Shown here piece by piece: positions 35,233 through 44,388 of a DNA stretch of 64,000 bases. The DNA lies in contig OX638329.1 in NCBI GenBank assembly GCA_951812755.1, forward strand, positions 1,225,339-1,289,338. The letters are read 5' to 3'. Source of the stretch: an uncultured Latescibacterota bacterium (GTDB lineage: Bacteria > Latescibacterota > UBA2968). The stretch's first letter is position 1. Each line of letters starts with the position of its first letter. A model generated the notes under the pieces. The model was not told the origin of the DNA. It did no database searches and was given only the letters and a program-made list of their open reading frames with translations. The position numbers and the translations under genes are program-made.

Positions 35233-36207
35233 CTAAAAATCAAAAGCAACGCTGAGAATATGCACCCGTTCATCATCGAGAAAGGCGTCAAAGGACTTGC
35301 TTGTGTAATCCACCTTCAAACCGATACCATGGGTCTTAAACAACACGCCAATACCCAGAGTGTTGGGATCTATGAAGCTCCGGGACCTTTTTTTCTGTCC
35401 TGCTCGCAGCGAAAATCCCAACAGGTCGCCTATAGCAGTCTGGTACATATATGTATATTCAAATCCTATATCTGTGTAGAAACCATCCTCAGAATCGTTT
35501 GGATTATTCACATCTACGACCAGATCAAAATTGTGAGACAAGAGATCGAAATTCATTAGCGCAATCAAATCGAGGAGCACACCCAGCCGCATATTCTTCG
35601 GAAGTCCCCATTGCTCTGGCTCGCCTAACCCGCTCGTGCTCAAGTTCTCCACACCCATCGCGATCACCGTATTCCGAAATCCCGTGGCAAAATACGTGCC
35701 CAGATCAAAGGCAAAAACATTTTGCGTGTATTCTGGAAAGCCCTGATGAATCAGCTTGAGGGTGGTCCCCACCGCAATCCGGTCAATAATCATGCCTCCA
35801 TAAGCCACGGAAATGGCATACTCACTGATCTCTTGCGTGGTATCCTCGAACCTGATAGGACCGATATCGTAATTCACAACAGAAAGTCCAAATGTCCCTA
35901 TACGCGGCACATTTCCTGAAACGCCAGCTACGTAGTTCTTGATATCACTAAACCAATCTACGTACGTAAAATACGCTTCTCGACCTTCCATAAAAGCCAG
36001 TCCCGCTGGATTGTACAGAATAGCTTGCCCACTCCCGATCAACCCCACGCCAGCCTCACCCAGAGCTGCCGTGCGGGCATTGTTGGGAAACTTTAGAAAA
36101 GTGAATCCCGTCCCCGTTATCCCGTCGGACTCCTGGGCAAATCCCTCGCCTGCCATTACCCCAATCAGTGTGTATAACCCAATTAGCGTATATCGTCTCA
36201 TAATCAT
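35233..36207 (-). CDS. PorV/UPF0164-like outer-membrane barrel protein (PorV5)
   Basis: The 324-residue product has a signal peptide (MIMRRYTLIGLYTLIGVMAGEGFAQ). The family hallmark follows: NNARTAALGEAGVGLIGSGQAILYNPAGLAF, with the YNPAG motif. Long barrel strands end in VHILSVAFDF. UPF0164/PorV proteins are outer-membrane barrels; in Bacteroidetes PorV shuttles type IX secretion cargo, but relatives occur in phyla where this is unproven. It lies 75 bases downstream of a one-module family A gene and ahead of a truncated family A start, the same alternation as at 44-54 kb. Confidence 0.85.
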   Translation of the reverse strand: MIMRRYTLIGLYTLIGVMAGEGFAQESDGITGTGFTFLKFPNNARTAALGEAGVGLIGSGQAILYNPAGLAFMEGREAYFTYVDWFSDIKNYVAGVSGNVPRIGTFGLSVVNYDIGPIRFEDTTQEISEYAISVAYGGMIIDRIAVGTTLKLIHQGFPEYTQNVFAFDLGTYFATGFRNTVIAMGVENLSTSGLGEPEQWGLPKNMRLGVLLDLIALMNFDLLSHNFDLVVDVNNPNDSEDGFYTDIGFEYTYMYQTAIGDLLGFSLRAGQKKRSRSFIDPNTLGIGVLFKTHGIGLKVDYTSKSFDAFLDDERVHILSVAFDF

Positions 36208-36282
36208 TCACCTTTCGCGATTGGCTTTTTAAAAAATCGAGGATGAAACGCTATCGATAAGATGATATGTCCCCTCGTTGTC

Positions 36283-37083
36283 TCATTCAGACTCCGGGAA
36301 AGTGCCCTTTCCTCCAAGAACAACGCCAAAGCTCAAACGAACCGAGATATGGTTCTCTTTTGCCCTGAACCATCGCATATACGACGTCTCTAACCTCATA
36401 GCCATCCTGTTCTGGAAAACGTGACGATACCCAAGACCTCCCCCCGCACCAAATTGAGTGCTGGAATTATCCGTGCCCAATGCCGCCATGACAGACCTGA
36501 CGTAAACAGAGTTCGAGGCTGCTCCTTGAGGAAAGTAGGTGAATCCGCTGCGCGTCACCCAGGAGGTATTTTTTCCCCCGTCATAGGACCAGGCAGTAAG
36601 CCCCAATCCCAGGTCGAAAGCCAATTTATTAAAAAAGAAACTGGACATATAGATTGATGGAGATGTTCTTACCAGACCACCTCCCAGATTGATAAGTGTC
36701 GTGGAAGCGTACTGACCAGTCTGGAATTCGACGGACAAAAGTTCTGCCCCGAGCTCGAGCGATGACTTTCTTTTTTCGTCCCGAGCAGACGTTGCAATGA
36801 TCAGCTTTTGAATACGCTCTAATTCTATTTCCTTCTTCCAAAACCGTTCGCCAATAGTCAGAGTTTCTGCATCAATAGCTTGAATATATCCCCTTGCCGT
36901 ATCCAGTCTCTCCCACTCACCTGATACTGGATTCCGCTCCCCCCTCCCATAGATGACCTCGACATAGGCACCGGGTTTAACCGTGCTGCTATCAATTTCA
37001 CCGGCTTCAAAGGTCACCCAGGCCAATAAGGTCTCTGGCATACACAGGCCCAAGACCACAACGATTGCCGCTATTCGCGCCAT
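36283..37083 (-). CDS. Family A-related exported protein: one EIDS-type module plus barrel (A5)
   Basis: ATG 37083 (MARIAAIVVVLGLCMPETLLA) has GGAGGG upstream; 266 residues. The module EAGEIDSSTVKPGAYVEVIYG ... GYIQAIDAETLTIGERFWKKEIELERIQKLII is nearly identical to a repeat in A1 (45374-46798). After it comes a domain with beta-barrel-like strands ending in a region with conserved aromatic residues (SVRLSFGVVLGG). Probably an outer-membrane or periplasmic protein; no known function. Confidence 0.7.
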   Translation of the reverse strand: MARIAAIVVVLGLCMPETLLAWVTFEAGEIDSSTVKPGAYVEVIYGRGERNPVSGEWERLDTARGYIQAIDAETLTIGERFWKKEIELERIQKLIIATSARDEKRKSSLELGAELLSVEFQTGQYASTTLINLGGGLVRTSPSIYMSSFFFNKLAFDLGLGLTAWSYDGGKNTSWVTRSGFTYFPQGAASNSVYVRSVMAALGTDNSSTQFGAGGGLGYRHVFQNRMAMRLETSYMRWFRAKENHISVRLSFGVVLGGKGTFPESE

Positions 37084-37117
37084 AAATCCCTCCTGTTGAA
37101 ATACGTGAACACAACCG

Positions 37118-38872
37118 CTATCTCGATGCCGCTTGCCCAAATAGGACGAGCGAATCTCCTACGGCGGTCTGGATACCAGCGTGGTTCAAAAACAGTGGTA
37201 GTGCAGGCGCAGGACCCAGACTGATTGTGACCGAATTGCCCTCACCTGGGGGTACCATAACAGTTTCGCTTTTAATCTCACCCGCTACAATCGTAGCTGT
37301 ATTGGCCGACAAGGTGCCGCCCTGTGCCGACAAACTGACGGTCATATCGAACGGTGCCCCCTCGGCAACTTTAACTACAATGGAAGCGGGTCCCGGCGCA
37401 TTCTTGTCCATATTGTCTGTCCGTTCCAATTCTATCGTCAAGGTAAAGGGCGTTCCAGGATTCCCTTGAAGCCATAGTACCTTCAGCTTGGACAAGTCAG
37501 AGAATATACCCTCGGGTAGCCTGTTTAAATTATTGTCGTAAAGTTGTAGTGTTCGCAAGCTGGACAGGTCCAAAAATATATCCTCTGGCAGTGTACTCAG
37601 TGTTTCATTAATAGCAAGATGTAGAATTTGCAGACTGGACAGGTCCCCAAATATCCCCTTTGGCAGTGTGCTCAGTATTTCATTAGCATAAATATTTAAA
37701 CTTTGCAAGTTGGATAAGCCGGAAAACACGCCCTCTGGCAGTGTACTCAGCCGATCATTGTAGAAAATGTCTATCCTATGCAAGTTGTTCAGGTCCGAGA
37801 ATATGCCCTCTGGCAGTGTACTCAGCCGATAATGAAAATAAAGAGATAGGTATTGCAAGTTGTTCAGATGTGAGAACACGCCCTCTGGCAGTGTTTGCAA
37901 AGAAGTTCTGGAAAAAGATAGGCTCTTCAAGCTGGACAAACCGATGAACACGCCCTCTGGTAATGTGTTTAAACCGTTAGAAGAAAGAGATAAGTGTTGC
38001 AAGTTGTCCAGGCCGGAGAATACGCCCTCTGGTAGCGTGCGGATACCGGTAGTTTGCAGCCTTAATGTTTGCAAATTGGTAGACATACCTGAGAACACAT
38101 CTTCTGGTAGTGTGTGCAGGTCCTTGAAGCTAATATCTATCTTTTGCAAGTTGTCCAGATGTGAGAACACGCCCTCTGGTAATGTGTTCAGAGCATTATT
38201 TTCCAGATTGAGAACTCGTAAGCTATCCAAGCCCAAAAACACACCAACTGGTAGGGTATTCAGAGCATTGTTTTGCAACTCCAGTTCCCCCAGTTTGGAC
38301 AGGCCCGAGAACACGCCTTCTGGTAGCGTGTTTAGATCATTGCTGTCAAGCCTGAGAAATTGCAAGCTATCCAGGCCAGAAAACACACTGGCTGGTAGGG
38401 TGCTTAAAGAGTTGTAGTCAAGACCTAACCATCGCAAGCTATCCAGGCCAGAAAACACACCGGCTGGTAGGGTGTGCAGACTATTGAAGCTAAGATCTAA
38501 ACTTTTCAAACTGGATAAACCGGCGAACACGCCCTCTTTTAGAGTGCTTAAAGAGTTAAAGGAAAGAGATAACTCTGGCAAGTTGTCCAGGCCATCGAAG
38601 TCGGCTCTCCGCAAATCGGTGATACCCTGATCATTCAGATCCAGACGCGTGATTGAGGATAAATGCACCTTCGTGACCAGGGCACAATTATCGACGTCGG
38701 ATAGCATAGTCAGGATAGCGTCGCGCACCTGTGGAGTTCGTCCACAAATACCCATTGTGCCCGCTGTTATCTCGTCCAAATCCCCTGGCCCCAGCGTATC
38801 TTTGCTGTTTCCTCCACAGGCCATCAGGCTAAATAGCACGAATAGAACTGTGCTTTTGATAAAAATTTTCAC
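37118..38872 (-). CDS. Leucine-rich-repeat lipoprotein
   Basis: GTG 38872 has AGGAGA 6 bases upstream and gives a lipoprotein signal (MKIFIKSTVLFVLFSLMAC, lipobox LMAC), 584 residues. About fifteen LRRs of roughly 24 residues follow, with the pattern LxTLPEGVFSGLxxLQ. This pattern resembles LRRs of secreted recognition proteins such as lamprey VLRs. A C-terminal Calx-beta-like or Ig-like segment (TIELERTDNMDKNAPGPAS ... VTISLGPAPALP) closes the protein. It is probably anchored in a membrane and binds ligand. Upstream is a frameshifted barrel gene and downstream family A gene A5, all on the same strand. Confidence 0.85.
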   Translation of the reverse strand: MKIFIKSTVLFVLFSLMACGGNSKDTLGPGDLDEITAGTMGICGRTPQVRDAILTMLSDVDNCALVTKVHLSSITRLDLNDQGITDLRRADFDGLDNLPELSLSFNSLSTLKEGVFAGLSSLKSLDLSFNSLHTLPAGVFSGLDSLRWLGLDYNSLSTLPASVFSGLDSLQFLRLDSNDLNTLPEGVFSGLSKLGELELQNNALNTLPVGVFLGLDSLRVLNLENNALNTLPEGVFSHLDNLQKIDISFKDLHTLPEDVFSGMSTNLQTLRLQTTGIRTLPEGVFSGLDNLQHLSLSSNGLNTLPEGVFIGLSSLKSLSFSRTSLQTLPEGVFSHLNNLQYLSLYFHYRLSTLPEGIFSDLNNLHRIDIFYNDRLSTLPEGVFSGLSNLQSLNIYANEILSTLPKGIFGDLSSLQILHLAINETLSTLPEDIFLDLSSLRTLQLYDNNLNRLPEGIFSDLSKLKVLWLQGNPGTPFTLTIELERTDNMDKNAPGPASIVVKVAEGAPFDMTVSLSAQGGTLSANTATIVAGEIKSETVMVPPGEGNSVTISLGPAPALPLFLNHAGIQTAVGDSLVLFGQAASR

Positions 38873-38921
38873 GGGAATCTCCTGTGTGTCCACCCTCCCG
38901 AGAGCAGATTCTGGGATCCAT

Positions 38922-39489
38922 TTAAAACCGCAACGTAGCCACCGCCGACAAATTGCCCTCGCGATTAGGCGCAATTCCCACCGAGAAATGATGGGATCCA
39001 GGCCATCTACGTGATGTTCTAGATGCAATGTAGGCCCCAGCGATTGGACCTATGAAAACGGCAGGCCAGAGCTCCTTCGGGGCAGAAAACATCATACCCA
39101 AGCCTATTCCAAATCCCCCCAGGCCGCCGATAAGTGTATGTCCAAATTGGTCATAAGGATCAAATGCGCTCACGCCGATAGATGACCCGACTATATAGCC
39201 CCCAATAATGCTTAATGGTACGAGGATATCCAAGTTGTCGTAGTCTCCGCACGCATTATTCTCATCCGATATCTCAATAAGGCAATAGTCCTCTGGCATA
39301 AATGGCAGCATTGCCATCCGTATTGGCACTGCCATTCCCATTACTGTTCGCATAACTACCTTCCAACAACAATCCCGTAGATGGAAAGAACGGCGACTGA
39401 ACGCGAGGCGAAAAATTCACAAAATCATCACCTTCGGCGGCTGAAAAACCCACAACGAGTAAACCGAGCGTTATCCAAAATAGCTTCAT
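38922..39489 (-). pseudogene. Frameshifted A7-type barrel protein gene
   Basis: ATG 39489 follows GAGGAGG and starts a signal peptide (MKLFWITLGLLVVGFSAAEG), but this frame ends at 39274. A second frame open from 39353 to 38922 carries the rest (ISDENNACGDYDNLDILV ... FGIGLGMMF ... NLSAVATLRF), matching the C-terminus of the protein at 22378. The switch must lie between about 39275 and 39350. Repeated AATGGCA/TTGGCA-like bases there make slippage or a sequencing indel plausible. Without the shift it would encode about 190 residues. Confidence 0.65.
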
Positions 39490-39589
39490 AAAAGTATCCT
39501 CCTCATCCTGGTTCGCAACTGACGTCGTCAACAGGTGCATTTTCAGACCGTTCACAATCGGGCAATATACATAGATGCCTTCGATACCT

Positions 39590-42500
39590 TCAATTTGACG
39601 ATACGGCTTTGCCAAAAGCATTGGCAAAAATCAGAAAATCTCCGAATCCAATCATGCCATCGCCATCCAGATCAAACCATACGTCATAACCCTCATCGCC
39701 CTCATTGAACCCGAACTGTGCGACAAAAAGCAAAAAGTCAGCAAAGCCAACAATCCCATCGCCATCAAAATCTGGCGTTGGCTGCTTGTCAAACAAGACC
39801 TCAACACCTCTCTCTTGCAGGGCTGGAATATGTATGTTGATGGCTGGCGCACTCAGCGGATTATCCACAAGATTCAACTCGGTCAGATTAGTTGCAAACT
39901 CAAGCCCGGTCAGATCGCGGATATTGCGATTGCTCGCGTTCAGAGTAGTCAAACTCGTCAGGCCAGTGGTAGTAATGGGTGCAAAACGCGACTTGCCCAA
40001 CGCATCCCGAATCACCGCGCGAAGATTGGCATCGGGGATATGGACCACAGGCGTGATATACTGCGACACATCCCACAGCAGAACCGTGCCATCTCCTGAT
40101 CCCGAAGCAAGTGTTGTGCCGTAAGATGAAAATACCATAGCAGTGACGGTACTTGTATGCCCCTCAAATGTAGCGATAGATCGTTCTGTCGCAACGTCCC
40201 ATAATCTGATCGTTTTATCATCTGATCCGGCAAGCGTTGTGCCATCCGGCGAAAACGATATAGAAATAACCGGACTCATATATCCCCCGAATGTGGCGAT
40301 AGTTTCCCTCGTCGCAACATCCCATAATCTGATCGTTTTATCATCTGACCCGGCAAGCGTTGTGCCATCCGGCGAAAACGATATAGAATTGACCCAAATA
40401 TTGTGCGGAAGGATAGCAATAGTTTGTTTTGCCTCCAAATCCCACAGCCTAATCGTGTTATCGAATGATCCGGAAGCGAGGATTTTCCCATCGGGCGAAA
40501 ATGCCACAGAACGAACCTCGGACATATGACCCTCAAGGTCGGCGATATTCTCTCCTGTCACGATGTTCCATAATCTGATATTACCATATCCATATGTACC
40601 GGAGGCAAGCATTTTTCCATTAGGTGAAAACACCACTGTCTGGGCTGAACCTCGATGCTTAAGAGTAACAATTGTTTGGCCCGTCTCTACGTCCCACAGC
40701 TTGATACCATCCCATGAATTCATAGCCAGCATTTTTCCATTGGGTGAAAACACCACTGTCTGGGCTGAGCCCGCACGCGTCTCAAGTGTGGCAACAAGGC
40801 GTCCTGTCGCCACATCCCACAACGCGACCTTACCATCTGATCCCGAAGCGAGAATCGCGCCATTTGGTGACAATGCTATAGAACGTCCCACGGATAGATG
40901 CCCCGTAAGAGTAGAAACATTTTGTGTCGCCATGTCCCACAGCCTGATTGTACCATCACTTGATCCAGAAGCAAGGGTTGTTCCAATAGGTGAAAATGCA
41001 ACAGAATAGACCCAACCCGTATGACCCTCAAGAGTGGCGATATTTATCCCTGTTGCAACTTCCCATAGCTTGACCGTATTATCATTCAATCCCACGGCAA
41101 AGGTAGCTCCATCGGGAGAAAACGCGATAGAAGAGATCCACTGTTTCATACCCGAATTGTCTATATGCCTATAGGTCGCGATATTTTCTTTCGTCGCAAT
41201 ATCCCACATCTGGACTATACCATCCTGTGAGCCTGACGCCAGGATAGTCCCATCGGATGAGAATGCCACAGAATAGACCGTGCGATTATACCCCCCAAAG
41301 GTCGCGATATTTTCTCTTGTGGCAACGTCCCATAGTCTGGCTGTTTCATCCCATGAACCCGAAGCGAGGATTAGTCCATCGGGAGAAAATGCAACAGAAG
41401 TGACAAAATCTGTATGCCCCTCAAGGGTCGCAATATTTTCTTTTTTCCTGACATCCCACAGTTTGATCGTCCGATCATAAGATCCCGAGACGAGCGTTAT
41501 TCCATCAGACGAAAATGCAACAGAAGTGACTCCACTCCGATGCCCTTCAAGGGTGGCGATATTCTCTCCTGTAAGTACATCCCATAGCTTGATCTTGTTA
41601 TCCCTTGAACCCGAAGCGAGTGTCATTCCATTGGGGGAAAACGCAACAGAAGTAACCTCATCCCTATGCCCGACGAATAGTGCGCGTTCACGGGCAATCC
41701 CCACATCGTAAAGCCACACACCAATGCCACTTGCCACAGCGAGACGTTGACCATCTGGCGAAAATGCCACCGCCCTATCGCCTTTTCCCATGTGTCCTTT
41801 TCCCAGGCGGATCATTGCGCCATCGGGTAAATGCCATGTTGGATAGTCACCACCTATGATCGGCGTGGCAGGCATTCCAACGCCAACAGCGTTAAAAGTC
41901 ACGTCAATACCATCAACAGATACCTCAACGGTATTTGTGCCCCGGCCAGGGGTAAGTGTCCTCTCTACCCTGCCACTGACATCAGTTATTGCATTCTCAA
42001 CAGTGAACCTCCCACTAAGCTTACCATCGCCTGCGGTGATAGCAAAGGTGGCCTGAGCACCTTGTAAGGGATTACCATACTGATCTCGCACCTCAACAAT
42101 AAACGGGTTCGCCAACTCTGTACCTGTTGTACTTTGCTGGTTATCCCCCGATATTTTCACAAGTGTTTGAGGACGAGGCTGCGTCCATTCAGATGTATTC
42201 CACAGTCCAATCTTGCCATCCCCTGTCCCTGAGGCGAGCATAACTCCATCGGGTGAAAACGCAACGGATGCCACATCAAGCATATCCCTTCTAAAAGTAG
42301 CGATATTTGTTCGTGTCAAAACGTCCCACAACCTGGCCGTTTGATCATAAGACCCAGAAGCGAGCGTCCTGCTGTCAAGTGAAAATGCAACAGAGGTGAC
42401 CTGACCTCTATGCCCCTCAAGAGTAGCGATATTTTCTCCCGTTGAAATATCCCATAGCTTAATCGCACTCCCCGCCCCTACGGCAAGTGTCGCACCATCG

Positions 42501-44161
42501 GGTGAAAATGCAATAGACGTAACATTATCCCCATGCTCTCTAAGGGTGGCGATGTTTGTTCGCGTTGCAATTTCCCATAATGTGACAGTGCCATCGTCTA
42601 ACCCCGAGGCGAGTGTTGTCCCATCGGGGGAAAACGATACAAAAAAGATAGTATCCGTATGTTTAAGAACAGCGATATTGCTTCTTGTGGCAACATCCCA
42701 TAACCTGACTGTTTGATCCCAAGCCCCCGAGGCGAGTGTTGTGCCATTGGGGGAAAATGCTACAGAATGGACCCTATCCGTATGCCCCTCAAGAGTGGCG
42801 ATATAATCTCCTGTTGAAACATCCCATAGTCTGACTGTTTTATCATGTGATCCAGAAACGAGTATTGTCCCATCGGGGGAAAATGCTACAGAATGGACCC
42901 TATCCGTATGCCCCTCAAGGGTGGCAATATTCGTTTTTTCCTCCACCGTCCAAAGTTTGATTGTGTGATCCTCTGCGCCCGAAGCGAGCATTGTCCCATC
43001 GGGTGAAAACGACACAGAGTGGACCCTGTTCGTATGCCCTTCAAGGGTAGCGATATAGTATGACGAGATCTCCACAAGGTCAAAAGGTACTCCGATCACA
43101 TTTCCGTCAATATCAACTACTTCGATATAAATCGGATGAAAAATAGGGTCGGAAAGACTCGTATAGCCAAGAGATGGAATAACACCGTTATAATCAAACT
43201 CAATAACAGTATCTTTTTCACCTACCAAGCCACGACAAGCCTTCACTTCAAGAAATCCAGCGGCGGGGTGTGGTGCCCTTGTTGTAACGAAGAGGAAAAC
43301 TTGATGAAGCCCCTCCAAATCACTGACTTTGAATTGAATAGAAATGCTCTTTGAACCTGTTGAATATTCCTTTGGTGAAAGAAGTTCGATAGTTGGCGAC
43401 TGCGCTTCTTCAATTGGGATATCGAGATCAAAGTAAGGATGTACAGCCAAAAACTCGGCATTACAGGCCGATAATTGATCGCGATGTGTTCCATAGGACA
43501 TCATGTACGCATCATCGTTGAAATCGTGCTCCAATCCAAAGGCATGCCCAAGTTCATGTGCGGCCGTTTGGAAGCTAAATTCGCTGGGAAACAACGTATC
43601 ACCACTATCTTTATCTCGTCGTCCTCCTACACCTGAAACACGCCAACCACCCTGAACAATTGCACTTATACTATTGTCAATGACGATGAAGTAAATATTT
43701 GTATTGAGATCAAACACCTGTTCAATCTCGTTAAACACAGTATTTGTCGTATTGTTGAGATAGTGACTATCGGGGTGTTGACCATCCACGCGATGAACCA
43801 TCGGCTCGTCCTCTGCATCGGTTTCAAAGCGAAAAGTCTTGTTCCCATACCCGTGCGCTTGCATCTGCTCGGCAAAAAAGGTCTGAATCTGGCGAATGGT
43901 CACTTTCATCGAATCCACCACTTCCTGGCGAAACGGACGGTCATTCGGCAAGAAGTAGATCATCCGCACTGTGCGGGGTTCGCCAACATTCAGGTCAAAT
44001 GTTTGTTTTGGCGCAGCATATAAACTATCGCGCGCGCGCTGGTCAAGCGGCAGACAGAAATGCACATCTGTGGATGGCGGCGAAGCATAGCCAACTGACG
44101 ATAAACAAAGCAACGCAAACAGGCACACGCTCAGGCTGAGCATCTTGCAATATATTCTCAT
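39590..44161 (-). CDS. Secreted metzincin metalloprotease with WD40 propellers, Ig-like domain, LRR and EF-hand tail (paralogue 2)
   Basis: The 1523-residue product has a signal peptide and the zinc motif HELGHAFGLEH at 202-212 with Met-turn YMMSYG (M221). The order is protease, seven WD units, an Ig-like domain (FIVEVRDQYGNPLQGAQATF), the linker PIIGGDYPTWHLPDGAM, fourteen WD units, a short LRR segment and the EF-hand pair (DFDGDGIVGFADF, DLDGDGMIGFGDF). Unlike the paralogue at 26211-31055 it lacks the second Ig-like domain before the EF hands. Several WD units are nearly identical to each other at DNA level. Downstream lies the frameshifted barrel gene; upstream lies a family A relic. Confidence 0.87.
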   Translation of the reverse strand: MRIYCKMLSLSVCLFALLCLSSVGYASPPSTDVHFCLPLDQRARDSLYAAPKQTFDLNVGEPRTVRMIYFLPNDRPFRQEVVDSMKVTIRQIQTFFAEQMQAHGYGNKTFRFETDAEDEPMVHRVDGQHPDSHYLNNTTNTVFNEIEQVFDLNTNIYFIVIDNSISAIVQGGWRVSGVGGRRDKDSGDTLFPSEFSFQTAAHELGHAFGLEHDFNDDAYMMSYGTHRDQLSACNAEFLAVHPYFDLDIPIEEAQSPTIELLSPKEYSTGSKSISIQFKVSDLEGLHQVFLFVTTRAPHPAAGFLEVKACRGLVGEKDTVIEFDYNGVIPSLGYTSLSDPIFHPIYIEVVDIDGNVIGVPFDLVEISSYYIATLEGHTNRVHSVSFSPDGTMLASGAEDHTIKLWTVEEKTNIATLEGHTDRVHSVAFSPDGTILVSGSHDKTVRLWDVSTGDYIATLEGHTDRVHSVAFSPNGTTLASGAWDQTVRLWDVATRSNIAVLKHTDTIFFVSFSPDGTTLASGLDDGTVTLWEIATRTNIATLREHGDNVTSIAFSPDGATLAVGAGSAIKLWDISTGENIATLEGHRGQVTSVAFSLDSRTLASGSYDQTARLWDVLTRTNIATFRRDMLDVASVAFSPDGVMLASGTGDGKIGLWNTSEWTQPRPQTLVKISGDNQQSTTGTELANPFIVEVRDQYGNPLQGAQATFAITAGDGKLSGRFTVENAITDVSGRVERTLTPGRGTNTVEVSVDGIDVTFNAVGVGMPATPIIGGDYPTWHLPDGAMIRLGKGHMGKGDRAVAFSPDGQRLAVASGIGVWLYDVGIARERALFVGHRDEVTSVAFSPNGMTLASGSRDNKIKLWDVLTGENIATLEGHRSGVTSVAFSSDGITLVSGSYDRTIKLWDVRKKENIATLEGHTDFVTSVAFSPDGLILASGSWDETARLWDVATRENIATFGGYNRTVYSVAFSSDGTILASGSQDGIVQMWDIATKENIATYRHIDNSGMKQWISSIAFSPDGATFAVGLNDNTVKLWEVATGINIATLEGHTGWVYSVAFSPIGTTLASGSSDGTIRLWDMATQNVSTLTGHLSVGRSIALSPNGAILASGSDGKVALWDVATGRLVATLETRAGSAQTVVFSPNGKMLAMNSWDGIKLWDVETGQTIVTLKHRGSAQTVVFSPNGKMLASGTYGYGNIRLWNIVTGENIADLEGHMSEVRSVAFSPDGKILASGSFDNTIRLWDLEAKQTIAILPHNIWVNSISFSPDGTTLAGSDDKTIRLWDVATRETIATFGGYMSPVISISFSPDGTTLAGSDDKTIRLWDVATERSIATFEGHTSTVTAMVFSSYGTTLASGSGDGTVLLWDVSQYITPVVHIPDANLRAVIRDALGKSRFAPITTTGLTSLTTLNASNRNIRDLTGLEFATNLTELNLVDNPLSAPAINIHIPALQERGVEVLFDKQPTPDFDGDGIVGFADFLLFVAQFGFNEGDEGYDVWFDLDGDGMIGFGDFLIFANAFGKAVSSN

Positions 44162-44164
44162 GAA

Positions 44165-44353
44165 ATTACCTCCCTCTCCGTTTTTTCCTGGCCGTTGTGG
44201 CCGCGATATGTGACTGCAACATAAGCATCTTGGACCAGCGTATCGGCATTGACCTCTGCGGCTTGCAGATATATGGCTACGTGTGCGAGTGTGGGAGCCA
44301 TCGCATTGAGCAGGAGATGTGTAATGACAAAGACTACGGTTAATTTTTTTATA
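44165..44353 (-). pseudogene. Truncated family A gene with ATG changed to ATA
   Basis: On the minus strand, ATA 44353 is followed by codons for KKLTVVFVITHLLLNAMAPT and, further on, VNADTLVQDAYVAVTY. This is the signal peptide and start of the family A module. The start codon is mutated, AAGGATAA remains upstream, and the frame is cut at about 44165, just before the metzincin gene. Confidence 0.8.
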
Positions 44354-44388
44354 AATTTATCCTTCTTTCCGAATCAGTGAACCACGCT

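Noticed and set aside
37700..38600. Regular repeats of about 72 bases that could suggest a CRISPR array
   Set aside because: They encode in-frame leucine-rich repeats; there are no unique spacers or cas genes.
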